A DNA stretch of 64,000 nt, taken from Porticoccus sp002341315 (GTDB lineage: Bacteria > Pseudomonadota > Gammaproteobacteria > Pseudomonadales > Porticoccaceae). The stretch lies in the NCBI RefSeq assembly GCF_047634355.1, contig NZ_JBLIAL010000014.1. One strand, written 5' to 3'. The notes below the pieces were generated by a model. It saw only the letters and a list, made by a program, of their open reading frames with translations, was not told where the DNA came from and made no database searches. Of the stretch, positions 27,878 to 35,735 are shown one piece after another (position 1 is the stretch's first letter; each line of letters opens with the position of its first letter). A program made the translations under genes and the position numbers.

Positions 27878-28486
27878 GTGGAAACAGACAAACTGGAACA
27901 ATTGAGATCCGGCGACCCGGTACTTTTTGCAGAGCTGGTTCGCGACCACCACCGCGCCCTCATCGCCCTTACGGTTCCCATTGTCGGTATCAGCGAAGCG
28001 GAAGAAGTGGTGCAAAACGCCTGGCTGAAGGCCTACCAGGCCATTGGCAGCTTTGCAGGGAAATCGGCGATCCGCACCTGGCTGGGCAGTATCGCCATCA
28101 ATGAAGCAAAAATGCAGCGGCGCCAGAGGAAGCGGGAATTATTGTTCAGCGACCACGGCGACGAGAACCAGAATACAGAAGATGGTCTGGCACAGAGGTT
28201 TACCGAGCGCGGCCACTGGCAACACCCTCCGGCCCATTGGCATACAGATTCTCCCGAGAGCCTGCTGACCGGTGAGCAGCTGGCCGAATGTCTGGAACGA
28301 CTGCTAGCCGCCATGCCAGACAACCAACGCTGTATTCTCGAAATGCGGGATGCCAGCGGACTGTCTTTTGAGGAAATCTGTAACGCACTGACGGTTTCTG
28401 CATCTAATGCGCGAGTGCTCCTGCACCGTGCGAGAACACAATTGTTCAAACTTGTTGACCATTATGAGGAGACTGGCGAGTGCTGA
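27878..28486 (+). CDS. ECF sigma factor of the hvf locus
   Basis: The 202-residue sigma-70 family protein has region 2 from FAELVRDHHRALIALTVPIV to VVQNAWLKAYQAIGSF, with AIRTWLGSIAINEAKMQRR as region 2.4. Region 4 contains MPDNQRCILEMRDASGLSFEEICNALTVSASNARVLLHRAR. The linker of about 50 residues is acidic and His-rich. It starts with GTG. The anti-sigma gene overlaps its stop. Its probable targets are the two identical-motif promoters upstream of hvfA. Sigma factors at this position in hvf loci respond to copper or other metals, and the signal here is inferred from that. Confidence 0.9.
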   Translation: METDKLEQLRSGDPVLFAELVRDHHRALIALTVPIVGISEAEEVVQNAWLKAYQAIGSFAGKSAIRTWLGSIAINEAKMQRRQRKRELLFSDHGDENQNTEDGLAQRFTERGHWQHPPAHWHTDSPESLLTGEQLAECLERLLAAMPDNQRCILEMRDASGLSFEEICNALTVSASNARVLLHRARTQLFKLVDHYEETGEC

Positions 28487-28710
28487 GCTGTCGCGAACTT
28501 GTCAATCATGCGGACCGCTTGCTCGAGGATGATTTGAGTTTTTCAGCCCGCATTGCCATCAAATTTCATCTGCTGCTCTGCCGGCACTGCCGCCGCTATG
28601 TCAAACAACTGCGCAGGCTGGTCGCGGCCATTCCCTTTATGCACAACAAAGCCACAGACGAGGAAGTGCACAAAATAATGGACTGCATTCATTCGCACAG
28701 AAACCTGTAA
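28480..28710 (+). CDS. Zinc-finger anti-sigma factor
   Basis: A 76-residue protein starting with GTG inside the end of the sigma gene (GTGCTGA overlap). The zf-HC2 pattern appears as LSCRELVNHADRLLEDDL, then FHLLLCRHCRRYVKQL: one Cys, one His and CxxC for zinc. There is no membrane segment, so it is a soluble anti-sigma factor that would release the sigma on metal or oxidative signals. Translational coupling keeps the stoichiometry. Confidence 0.85.
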   Translation: MLSCRELVNHADRLLEDDLSFSARIAIKFHLLLCRHCRRYVKQLRRLVAAIPFMHNKATDEEVHKIMDCIHSHRNL

Positions 28711-28761
28711 CCACGGCAGAAAAATACCCCGCCCCCGAGAAGCACAAATGCTGCTTTTATC

Positions 28762-28788
28762 TGTAACAAATCCTTTGCAGTGGCATCT
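28762..28788 (+). promoter_or_regulatory. Probable ECF-sigma promoter, distal copy
   Basis: TGTAACAAA (28762-28770) and GGCATCT (28782-28788) are separated by 11 nt; TGTAAC to CATCT is 16 bp. The same words at the same spacing recur at 28883-28909. The -35 with AAC is typical of ECF sigma factors. Confidence 0.6.
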
Positions 28789-28882
28789 GTTAAGCAGATA
28801 GCCGACGACATTTGTTGAACTTTGCCGTTCCGTGAAAACGCTGTTTGATCAGATGTGACTGGCAATCACTCCCGTTATCGCA

Positions 28883-28909
28883 TGTAACAAAAAACATCCG
28901 ACGGCATCT
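28883..28909 (+). promoter_or_regulatory. Probable ECF-sigma promoter, proximal copy
   Basis: TGTAACAAA (28883-28891) and GGCATCT (28903-28909) sit at the same 11-nt gap as the distal copy. The hvfA ATG is 40 nt downstream, a normal leader length. Together the two copies are best read as targets of the sigma factor encoded at 27878. Confidence 0.65.
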
Positions 28910-28949
28910 CAATGTGGACACCTTACATAAACAAAACAAGGAACTGACC

Positions 28950-29282
28950 ATGAAACAACTCACCAAAAACACTTTCAAATCCACTCTTGGCATGGCCTTT
29001 ATCTCCACCAGCCTGATTCTCCCCATGGCCAGTATGGCCGACAACCCCTTCGTTGCGACCGATCTCGGCAACGGCTATCAGCTCGCGGGCAAACATGCCG
29101 ACGACAAGCCCGGGGAAGGCAAATGCGGCGAGGGCAAATGCGGTGAAGCAGACGCTGCCCCAAAGTCTGAAGAGGGCAAATGTGGGGAGGGCAAGTGCGG
29201 CGAAGAAAAACCAGCACCGAAATCCGAAGAGGGCAAACGCGGTGAAGGAAAGTGTGGTGAGGGAAAATGTGGTGGTCAGTAA
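28950..29282 (+). CDS. hvfA: HvfA-type RiPP metallophore precursor (EGKC repeats)
   Basis: The 110-residue precursor has a signal peptide ending at SMA before DNPFVATD, then a short linker and a repetitive tail with six EGKC motifs, mostly as EGKCGEGKCG pairs. The first EGKC of the last cluster is changed to EGKR. In the hvf family, Cys of EGKC is converted to oxazolone-thioamide by an MNIO enzyme (HvfB, with partner HvfC) to make a copper-binding peptide. Here hvfB and hvfC are missing from the locus and a DoxX-type hvfX follows directly. AAGGA lies 7 nt before the ATG. Export is expected. Confidence 0.88.
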   Translation: MKQLTKNTFKSTLGMAFISTSLILPMASMADNPFVATDLGNGYQLAGKHADDKPGEGKCGEGKCGEADAAPKSEEGKCGEGKCGEEKPAPKSEEGKRGEGKCGEGKCGGQ

Positions 29283-29315
29283 TTCTCCCGTTTACTACTG
29301 ATTTCAAACTTCATG

Positions 29316-29337
29316 AGGGCGGCCAAGTGGTCGCCCT
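29316..29337 (+). terminator. Hairpin between hvfA and hvfX (attenuator-like)
   Basis: AGGGCGGCC (29316-29324) pairs over 9 bp, with one G-T, with GGTCGCCCT (29329-29337), loop AAGT. The T-tract that follows is weak (TCATCCTTATT). It could give partial termination so that the precursor is made in excess of HvfX, or it could stabilise the hvfA message. Confidence 0.5.
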
Positions 29338-29378
29338 TCATCCTTATTCCTGATATGCAATCAATCCGGTAAACCATC

Positions 29379-30035
29379 ATGACCAAAATGCCATTTATTC
29401 ATCGGCTTAACAGGGGGCTCAACGCAACCCGACAAGCCGATTTTCTCGCCCCACTGTTGCTGCGTTTATTCCTGGCACCGGTTTTCATCACGGCGGGCCT
29501 GACCAAACTGCTCGCCTTCGAGAGCACCGTCAACTGGATGGGCAACCCGGACTGGGGGCTGGGGTTGCCACTTCCCTGGCTAATGGCAGTTCTGGCCACC
29601 GCCACAGAGCTGGTTGGCGGCTGCCTGCTGTTGTTCGGATTGGCGACACGACTGATTGCTATCCCGCTGATGGCAACCATGCTGGTGGCCGCCTTTGCCG
29701 TCCACTGGGACAACGGCTGGTTCGCCATTGCCCCCTCCGACCCGTCAACCAGTATGGTCCGCCCCCTGGCCGCCATCGGCATTCCAGCGGCGGAACAGAG
29801 TCTCGAAAACAGCAAGGCAGTGGGTGAACGATTGTCAGCTGCCCGACAGATTCTTCGGGAACATGGCAACTACTCATGGCTTACCGGCAAGGGCAACATT
29901 GTCATTCTGAACAATGGCATCGAGTTCGCAGCCACCTACTTCATCATGCTGCTGTCACTGTTTTTTACGGGCGGCGGCCGCTACTGCAGTGCAGACTACT
30001 GGATAGGTCGTCGGTGGCTCAGTAACAGTGACTGA
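29379..30035 (+). CDS. hvfX: DoxX-family membrane protein of the hvf locus (HvfX-like)
   Basis: The 218-residue protein has four hydrophobic spans in the DoxX layout: LLLRLFLAPVFITAGLTKL (about 27-45), LMAVLATATELVGGCLLLFG, RLIAIPLMATMLVAAFAVHW and FAATYFIMLLSLFFTGGGRY at the C-terminus. A polar insertion of about 70 residues lies between spans 3 and 4, which is long for DoxX and typical of the HvfX branch. It is thought to act late in metallophore maturation or export. It follows hvfA by 96 bp, and no hvfB or hvfC stands between. Confidence 0.85.
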   Translation: MTKMPFIHRLNRGLNATRQADFLAPLLLRLFLAPVFITAGLTKLLAFESTVNWMGNPDWGLGLPLPWLMAVLATATELVGGCLLLFGLATRLIAIPLMATMLVAAFAVHWDNGWFAIAPSDPSTSMVRPLAAIGIPAAEQSLENSKAVGERLSAARQILREHGNYSWLTGKGNIVILNNGIEFAATYFIMLLSLFFTGGGRYCSADYWIGRRWLSNSD

Positions 30036-30187
30036 CGTCCGGCGTTTACCTCTCGTGCTGTTCAATGGTTGGCCAGCACAGCCTCCAGCACCACTCCGAA
30101 ACAGGAAAATATCCGATTGGGGAGAAAATTACCCTAGAATAGCGCCGGTATCAGACGTTGATGATCGCTGTTGAGGAGAAGTCGTGT

Positions 30188-31699
30188 ATGGAGGTGGACC
30201 ATGTTGTCAAAGTGGTCGATATGGGTATCGATACCCATCAGGAATCCGTTGTGTACATGCGCAAGGATTCGCCGGTTTGTCAGTCGGAAGGGTTCTCTGC
30301 CAGCAGTCGCCTGAGACTGAAAAGTAATGGTCATTCGCTGATTGCCACCTTGAATGTAGTGGACAATCACATTCTGCCCGAGGGTTGTGCCGGCCTGTCG
30401 AAGGTCGCCATGCATGACTTGCAGATCAAAAGTGGCGACACGGTGAAAATTCATAACGCGCCATTGCTTAACTCACTGAGCCTGGTCCGCAAGAAAATAT
30501 ACGGCCATAAGCTCAGCGAATCCGACATCAAAAGTATCATCACGGATATCAGTGGCCACCACTATACCGACGTTGCCATCGCCAGTTTTCTCAGTGCATG
30601 TGCGGGCAACAGGCTGGATGTAGACGAAATTATCAGCCTCACCAAAGCGATGGTCGAATGCGGCAAACAGCTTGAATGGCCGGGCCACCTTCGTATTTTC
30701 GACAAGCATTGCATCGGTGGCTTACCGGGCAATCGCACCACACCGATTCTGGTTTCCATTGTCAGTTCAGCGGGATTGATTATCCCGAAGACGTCCTCGC
30801 GGGCGATTACCTCGCCATCGGGCACCGCAGACACCATGGATACTCTGACCAACGTCAACCTCAAGCTGGAGGAAATCCGCCATGTGGTCGGTGCCACCGA
30901 TGCCTGTCTGGTGTGGGGCGGCGGGGTCAGCCTGAGTCCGGTTGATGATCTGCTGATTCGGGTGGAGCGGGCACTGGACCTGGATGGCGAAGGCCAGATG
31001 ATCGCGTCAGTGTTATCCAAAAAAATAGCGGCTGGCTCAACCCACGCGGTAATCGATATCCCCGTTGGCGCAACAGCAAAAATCAGAACCCAGGAAGAAG
31101 CCGAAAAGCTGGCATCCATGTTCACCCTGGTGGGGGCTGCCTGCGGTATTCAGCTGCGCTGTTTGATTACCGATGGCAGTGCACCAATTGGTTATGGCAT
31201 CGGCCCGGTTGAGGAGGCTCGGGATATTTTATCCGTACTGCAATGTCAGGCCGACGCACCTCAGGATTTGCGGCAACGTTCGCTGTTTCTCGCTGCCAAC
31301 CTGCTGGATATGGCCCAGGGCGACGGGGTTGAAGCCGGTATCCGTCAGGCCACGGAAATACTGGAGAGCGGGCAGGCATGGCGACAGTTTCAACGTATCG
31401 CCAAGGCCCAGGGCGGCCTGAAAACCCTGCCCAATGCCCGTTTCCAGCATATTGAGGCGGCCGATCGGGATGGCGTGGTCACGGCAATCGACAACCGAAG
31501 ACTGGCCAGAGTGGCAAAACTGGCCGGCGCACCGACTGATCCGGCAGCGGGGCTTCGTCTGGCGGCTTCACTGGGGGAACCTGTCACAAAAGGGCAGCCG
31601 CTATTTACCCTCTTTTCAGAGAGTCAGGGAGAACAGGATTATGCGCTGGCTTTTTATCGGGATAATGGCCCTGTATTTACGATTGGAGAGTCGTCATGA
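30188..31699 (+). CDS. Thymidine/AMP phosphorylase family protein
   Basis: A 503-residue protein. The start MEVDHVVKVV lies 9 nt after GAGGAG; an earlier ATG would add 10 residues. It belongs to the long, archaeal-like branch of nucleoside phosphorylases (putative thymidine or AMP phosphorylase). The N-terminal extension is followed by the helical/alpha-beta core: VDEIISLTKAMVECG, DKHCIGGLPGNRTTPILV, TSSRAITSPSGTADTMD, WGGGVSLSPVDD. Archaeal relatives release ribose-1,5-bisphosphate from AMP. The next gene, PRPP synthetase, overlaps by ATGA, which fits a nucleotide-salvage role. Substrate not proven. Confidence 0.88.
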   Translation: MEVDHVVKVVDMGIDTHQESVVYMRKDSPVCQSEGFSASSRLRLKSNGHSLIATLNVVDNHILPEGCAGLSKVAMHDLQIKSGDTVKIHNAPLLNSLSLVRKKIYGHKLSESDIKSIITDISGHHYTDVAIASFLSACAGNRLDVDEIISLTKAMVECGKQLEWPGHLRIFDKHCIGGLPGNRTTPILVSIVSSAGLIIPKTSSRAITSPSGTADTMDTLTNVNLKLEEIRHVVGATDACLVWGGGVSLSPVDDLLIRVERALDLDGEGQMIASVLSKKIAAGSTHAVIDIPVGATAKIRTQEEAEKLASMFTLVGAACGIQLRCLITDGSAPIGYGIGPVEEARDILSVLQCQADAPQDLRQRSLFLAANLLDMAQGDGVEAGIRQATEILESGQAWRQFQRIAKAQGGLKTLPNARFQHIEAADRDGVVTAIDNRRLARVAKLAGAPTDPAAGLRLAASLGEPVTKGQPLFTLFSESQGEQDYALAFYRDNGPVFTIGESS

Positions 31700-32625
31700 A
31701 CCCTGCCGACCCACATCCGCCCCTGTTGTTCTCCCTTGATGACCATCCCCTGCTGGTACCCCTCTGCCGCGAACTGGCAGCGACCCCGGGAACGCTCGAG
31801 ACCCGCCTGTTTCCGGATGGGGAAACCTACCTCAAGGTTGTCACGCCGGTGGCTGGGCGCCACTGTATTGTGGTGGCGAACCTGGCCAACCCGAACAATA
31901 AATTTCTTTCGCTGATATTTCTGCTGGATACCCTGCGGGAGTTGGGGGCAAGCTCGGTGGGACTGGTCGCCCCCTACCTGTGCTACATGCGGCAGGACTG
32001 TCGTTTCCATAAGGGCGAAGCGGTCACCTCGCGGTTATTTGCCCGCATGCTGTCAAACCATATCGACTGGCTGTTGACAGTGGACCCACACCTTCATCGC
32101 TACCATTCGCTGGCCGACATCTACACCGTACCCAGTGTCAGGGTTGAAGGCACAACGGCACTCACTGACTGGCTGACCACTCAATCCTCCCTGTTACTGG
32201 TCGGGCCGGACAGTGAGAGCGAACAGTGGGTCTCGCGGGTGGCCCTGGCCAGTGGACACCCCTATGTGATCGGCGAAAAGCAACGGCACGGCGACCGCCA
32301 TGTGGTGGTCACACTCCCCGACCTTTCCGACTATCAGGATCGAACAGCAGTGATCATCGATGATGTCATCTCCAGTGGCCAAACCATCCTGAAGTGTCTA
32401 CAGGCAGTCCGGCAACAGGGTATAACCCGGGTTAAATGCGCGGCGATCCACGGTATTTTTGCCGACGGTGTCGATGAGCTGCTGTTGCAGTCCGGCCTGA
32501 CGGAACTGGCCACCTGCAACACCATCCCCCATGCCACCAACTGTATTGATGTGACGCCCCTGCTGGTTCCCGCCATTCAGCAATGTTTGGGAATCGGGGG
32601 CAATCAGGGTTCCGGCAACAGATAA
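31696..32625 (+). CDS. Ribose-phosphate pyrophosphokinase
   Basis: The 309-residue protein matches PRPP synthetases. The N-terminal half contains FPDGETYLKV and the flexible-loop region around CYMRQDCRFHKGEAVTSRLF, with DPHLHRYHSL (the DxHxxQ-like Mg/ATP motif, here with R-Y-H instead of Q). The PRPP-binding loop is AVIIDDVISSGQT. It makes PRPP from ribose-5-phosphate and ATP. It is translationally coupled to the phosphorylase gene. The divergence from housekeeping Prs suggests a dedicated second copy for salvage. Confidence 0.88.
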   Translation: MNPADPHPPLLFSLDDHPLLVPLCRELAATPGTLETRLFPDGETYLKVVTPVAGRHCIVVANLANPNNKFLSLIFLLDTLRELGASSVGLVAPYLCYMRQDCRFHKGEAVTSRLFARMLSNHIDWLLTVDPHLHRYHSLADIYTVPSVRVEGTTALTDWLTTQSSLLLVGPDSESEQWVSRVALASGHPYVIGEKQRHGDRHVVVTLPDLSDYQDRTAVIIDDVISSGQTILKCLQAVRQQGITRVKCAAIHGIFADGVDELLLQSGLTELATCNTIPHATNCIDVTPLLVPAIQQCLGIGGNQGSGNR

Positions 32626-32630
32626 AAGGG

Positions 32631-33266
32631 TCAGGCCACCCGGGCAACAACAGCAAACAACGGGTCGCCGTATGGAGGACTCCGATCCATCAGCTCAATC
32701 TGCCGGTAGCAACCGGCCTCCTCAAGAAAGGTCTTGATCAGATAGGCGCGCTGCTCATCATTCAGATACAACCAGGCAGCAGTGGCCTTCGACTCAAAGT
32801 AGCGATTTGAATAGGTGATAATCAACGGGGCATCAGGCTTGAGCACCCGACCCGCATCCCGCAGCACCGCGACAGGATCCGTCAGATAATCAATCGAGAC
32901 ACAGATCAATACGGCATCAAATTCCCCGTCGACAAACGGCAGTGAAGGTTCACGGTTCAGGTCGTGCACCACCCACTGGTCGAGCTGTGGATTCCGCGCC
33001 ATCTCCCGGTCGTTCATACCCAGACCGACCACGCGACTGAACGCCAGCTCCTCGGGCAGATGGCTGAGCCAGCTGCTCATCAAATCCAGCACCGCCGTGT
33101 CGGCAGACAGGTATTCGCGGTACAGTTCAGTCACCCGGTCAATCGCATCGGGATCAATATGGCTAACAAAGCGCGGAATCCGGTAGAACTGATCATCCGG
33201 GGCCTCGTCCATGCGCCGGAACGTGCTGTCGGTCAGCTGGATTTTATACTTCTTGTCGAAACGCAT
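32631..33266 (-). CDS. Class I SAM-dependent methyltransferase
   Basis: The 211-residue protein shows a degenerate motif I (TAVLDLMSSWLSHLP), then VVGLGMNDREMA, HDLNREPSLPFVDGEFDAVLICVSIDYLTDPVAVLRDAGRVLKPDAPLIIT in the layout of a Methyltransf_11-type fold. The GxGxG is replaced by DLMSSWLSH, a known variant in this subgroup. The substrate is unknown. It stands convergent to the prs gene, with stops 5 bp apart, and divergent from the GspE-fusion gene. Confidence 0.8.
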   Translation of the reverse strand: MRFDKKYKIQLTDSTFRRMDEAPDDQFYRIPRFVSHIDPDAIDRVTELYREYLSADTAVLDLMSSWLSHLPEELAFSRVVGLGMNDREMARNPQLDQWVVHDLNREPSLPFVDGEFDAVLICVSIDYLTDPVAVLRDAGRVLKPDAPLIITYSNRYFESKATAAWLYLNDEQRAYLIKTFLEEAGCYRQIELMDRSPPYGDPLFAVVARVA

Positions 33267-33427
33267 GAGCAGCAGACTAAACCAGACCCGATCACCGGTA
33301 AACCTTTCGATTCAGGAAGTGCCAAGTACTGTTATCAACCGCTGCAAAGTGCTACGTTTAATAGCCGAATAATAATTCACCGGGAAAGCCCTCCGGTTTT
33401 GTCACTGTCGTGGTTAGAGCAGACATT

Positions 33428-35725
33428 ATGAAAATATCCACCACCCAACAGGGCAACCCTGCCAACCGCAAAATTGATCCACGTTTCGAGGCAGCTCTCG
33501 AGGCAATTGACCGGCAGCACTTTATCAATTGCGAAAATGGATCGCTGGTGGCGGGGGAAAGTATTCCCACTACAGAAGTACTGAAACAGATCTTCAGTGT
33601 GCTGACTTTACCGAACTACCCCCGGGTTCTGCATGTGGGTGCAGGGCTTGGCTACCCCTGTGCGGTACTGGCCAAAATCGCCAGCAAGGTCATCGGTATC
33701 GAGAAAGTCGCCTCCCTGGCCGATGCCGCAATGGACAAGCTCAGCCAGCTGCAACTGAAAAATGTCATTGTGCTGCACGGCGAAGGCGAAGAGGGCTCGG
33801 CACAGTTTTCGCCCTTCGACATCATCATGGTCACCACACCCGGCCTCAAGACACTCTCGACCCTGCTCCACCAATTGGCCCCGGGCGGTCAGCTGGTGTG
33901 TGTTGAACGAACGGAATCGACACTGTTGAAACTGGTCAAGTACGTTCAGGACGAACAGCAGAAAATCCATCGCATTGAACAGGGGCTGGTGAGCTTCGAC
34001 AACAAAAGTGACCAGACCCTGATTGAACTCGGTATCGTCAACCGGGAAATTCTCAACGAAGCGAAAATCCGCGCAAAAACCAACAACAGTCTGATTATCG
34101 ATGAAGTCCGACAACTGATAAATGTGGATGATCTGGCGTTATACCGTTCTCTGGCCAAACGCTATAACCTGGAGCTGGGCAACGTCGATATTTTGCTCAG
34201 GCGACTGGACCCCGCCATTTTCAACCGGTTTTCCCAGGCCTTTCTCGATCATCACCGCCTCATACCCCTGTTCACCGATCACGACACCCTCAGGGTCGCC
34301 ACCAGTGATCCGGATGCCTCGATGGATGAAATTCAGCAGGTTTTCCCCCGGCACAAACTGGTAAAAATTCTGGTCACACCCACAGACTTCAGACGTCTCT
34401 GGTCCGCCACTGACCTCTCGGTTCAGGCTCACACCACCCCCCTGCCCGACTATGAGGAAAAGGTCCTTGCAGAGAAAGATCAGGACCTGCTGGGCAAGAC
34501 CAGGCCGGAAGTGGGCGCCCATCTGATCTCGCTGTTTGAAGCCATGTTGCTCGATGCCGTGGCCGAGCGCGCCAGCGACCTTCACATTGAGCAGTATCAT
34601 CGCACCGTGAGAATTCGCCTGCGGGTGGATGGTGAACTGCGCGACCTGCCGCACTACGAGATCACCCCCGGCGAACTGCGCGGTCTGATCAATGTGATCA
34701 AGCTCCGCGCCGACCTGAATATCGCCGAACGTCGTTTGCCCCAGGGTGGCCGCTCAAGACTGCGAGTGGGGGACGCCCTGTTCGATTTGCGGATTCAGGT
34801 ACAGCCCTCATTGCACGCCGAGCATGTGGTGATCCGCCTGTTACCGCAGAATTCCGAGCTGATCAGCATCGATAAACTCGGGCTGTCCAGCGTCATTGCC
34901 GACAACTACCGGCGGTTACTGCGCAACCCCGCGGGTCTGGTACTGGTGGTTGGTCCCACCGGATCGGGCAAAAGCACCACACTGTATGCCGGCCTGCAGT
35001 TACTGGCCGATGACGGCACCCGAAAAGTGATTACCGTGGAAGACCCAATCGAATACTCCATCACCAACATCCAGCAAACCCGGGTCAGGCCGGAGATCGG
35101 CTTCAGCTTTGCCGATGCCATGCGCTCTTTCGTCCGCCAGGATCCGGATGTCATCCTGGTGGGTGAAATCCGTGACAACGAAACCGCTGTCGAGGCCATG
35201 CGGGCCTCTCAGACCGGCCATGTGGTGCTCTCTACGCTGCACTGCAACGATGCTGTCGACGCCATGCAACGGCTCTATGACCTGGGTGTTCACCCGAACT
35301 CGCTGGCCAGTGAACTGCTGGCGGTAATCGCCCAGCGACTGGCAAAACGTATTTGTCTCAACTGCCGGGTTCCGGCAGAACCGGATGAAGCAATTCTTCA
35401 GGAAGTGTTTCCCGATGGTACCCCCCACAGTTTCCGCTCCTTTATCGGCAAGGGTTGTGAGCAGTGTAATGACAGCGGCACCCACGGCCGCATGGGGGTT
35501 GTGGAATACCTGCACATCGACCCGGAGTTGCGCAATGCCATCGCCCGCCAGATTCCGGTGGGAGAGCTGCGCAAACTGGCACTGGACTGCGGACTGGTAA
35601 CCATGCGCGACAGCGCTCTGGACCACGTTATCCAGGGCAACATCCCACTCTCCGAATTACCCCGTATTCTCCCGGCCGAGCGGATGGCACCCGAAGCCCG
35701 CTGGCAGTGGGAAAAACCCTCCTGA
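33428..35725 (+). CDS. Fusion: isoaspartyl-methyltransferase-like domain + MshEN + GspE-type ATPase
   Basis: A 765-residue protein; a GTG six codons upstream is an alternative start. Residues 18-165 resemble protein-L-isoaspartate methyltransferase (IDRQHF, RVLHVGAGLGYPCAVLA, NVIVLHGEGEEG, FDIIMVTT). Residues about 195-330 are an MshEN domain as in type II/IV secretion ATPases. About 350-740 is the ATPase: Walker A GPTGSGKST (about 509), Asp box TVEDPIEY, Walker B ILVGEIRDNETA, HVVLSTLHCND, and a tetra-Cys zinc site (CLNC and CEQC). The ATPase motifs are intact. The fused methyltransferase-like head is unusual. No pilin or GspF gene is adjacent. Confidence 0.88.
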   Translation: MKISTTQQGNPANRKIDPRFEAALEAIDRQHFINCENGSLVAGESIPTTEVLKQIFSVLTLPNYPRVLHVGAGLGYPCAVLAKIASKVIGIEKVASLADAAMDKLSQLQLKNVIVLHGEGEEGSAQFSPFDIIMVTTPGLKTLSTLLHQLAPGGQLVCVERTESTLLKLVKYVQDEQQKIHRIEQGLVSFDNKSDQTLIELGIVNREILNEAKIRAKTNNSLIIDEVRQLINVDDLALYRSLAKRYNLELGNVDILLRRLDPAIFNRFSQAFLDHHRLIPLFTDHDTLRVATSDPDASMDEIQQVFPRHKLVKILVTPTDFRRLWSATDLSVQAHTTPLPDYEEKVLAEKDQDLLGKTRPEVGAHLISLFEAMLLDAVAERASDLHIEQYHRTVRIRLRVDGELRDLPHYEITPGELRGLINVIKLRADLNIAERRLPQGGRSRLRVGDALFDLRIQVQPSLHAEHVVIRLLPQNSELISIDKLGLSSVIADNYRRLLRNPAGLVLVVGPTGSGKSTTLYAGLQLLADDGTRKVITVEDPIEYSITNIQQTRVRPEIGFSFADAMRSFVRQDPDVILVGEIRDNETAVEAMRASQTGHVVLSTLHCNDAVDAMQRLYDLGVHPNSLASELLAVIAQRLAKRICLNCRVPAEPDEAILQEVFPDGTPHSFRSFIGKGCEQCNDSGTHGRMGVVEYLHIDPELRNAIARQIPVGELRKLALDCGLVTMRDSALDHVIQGNIPLSELPRILPAERMAPEARWQWEKPS

Positions 35726-35735
35726 GACATTGATC

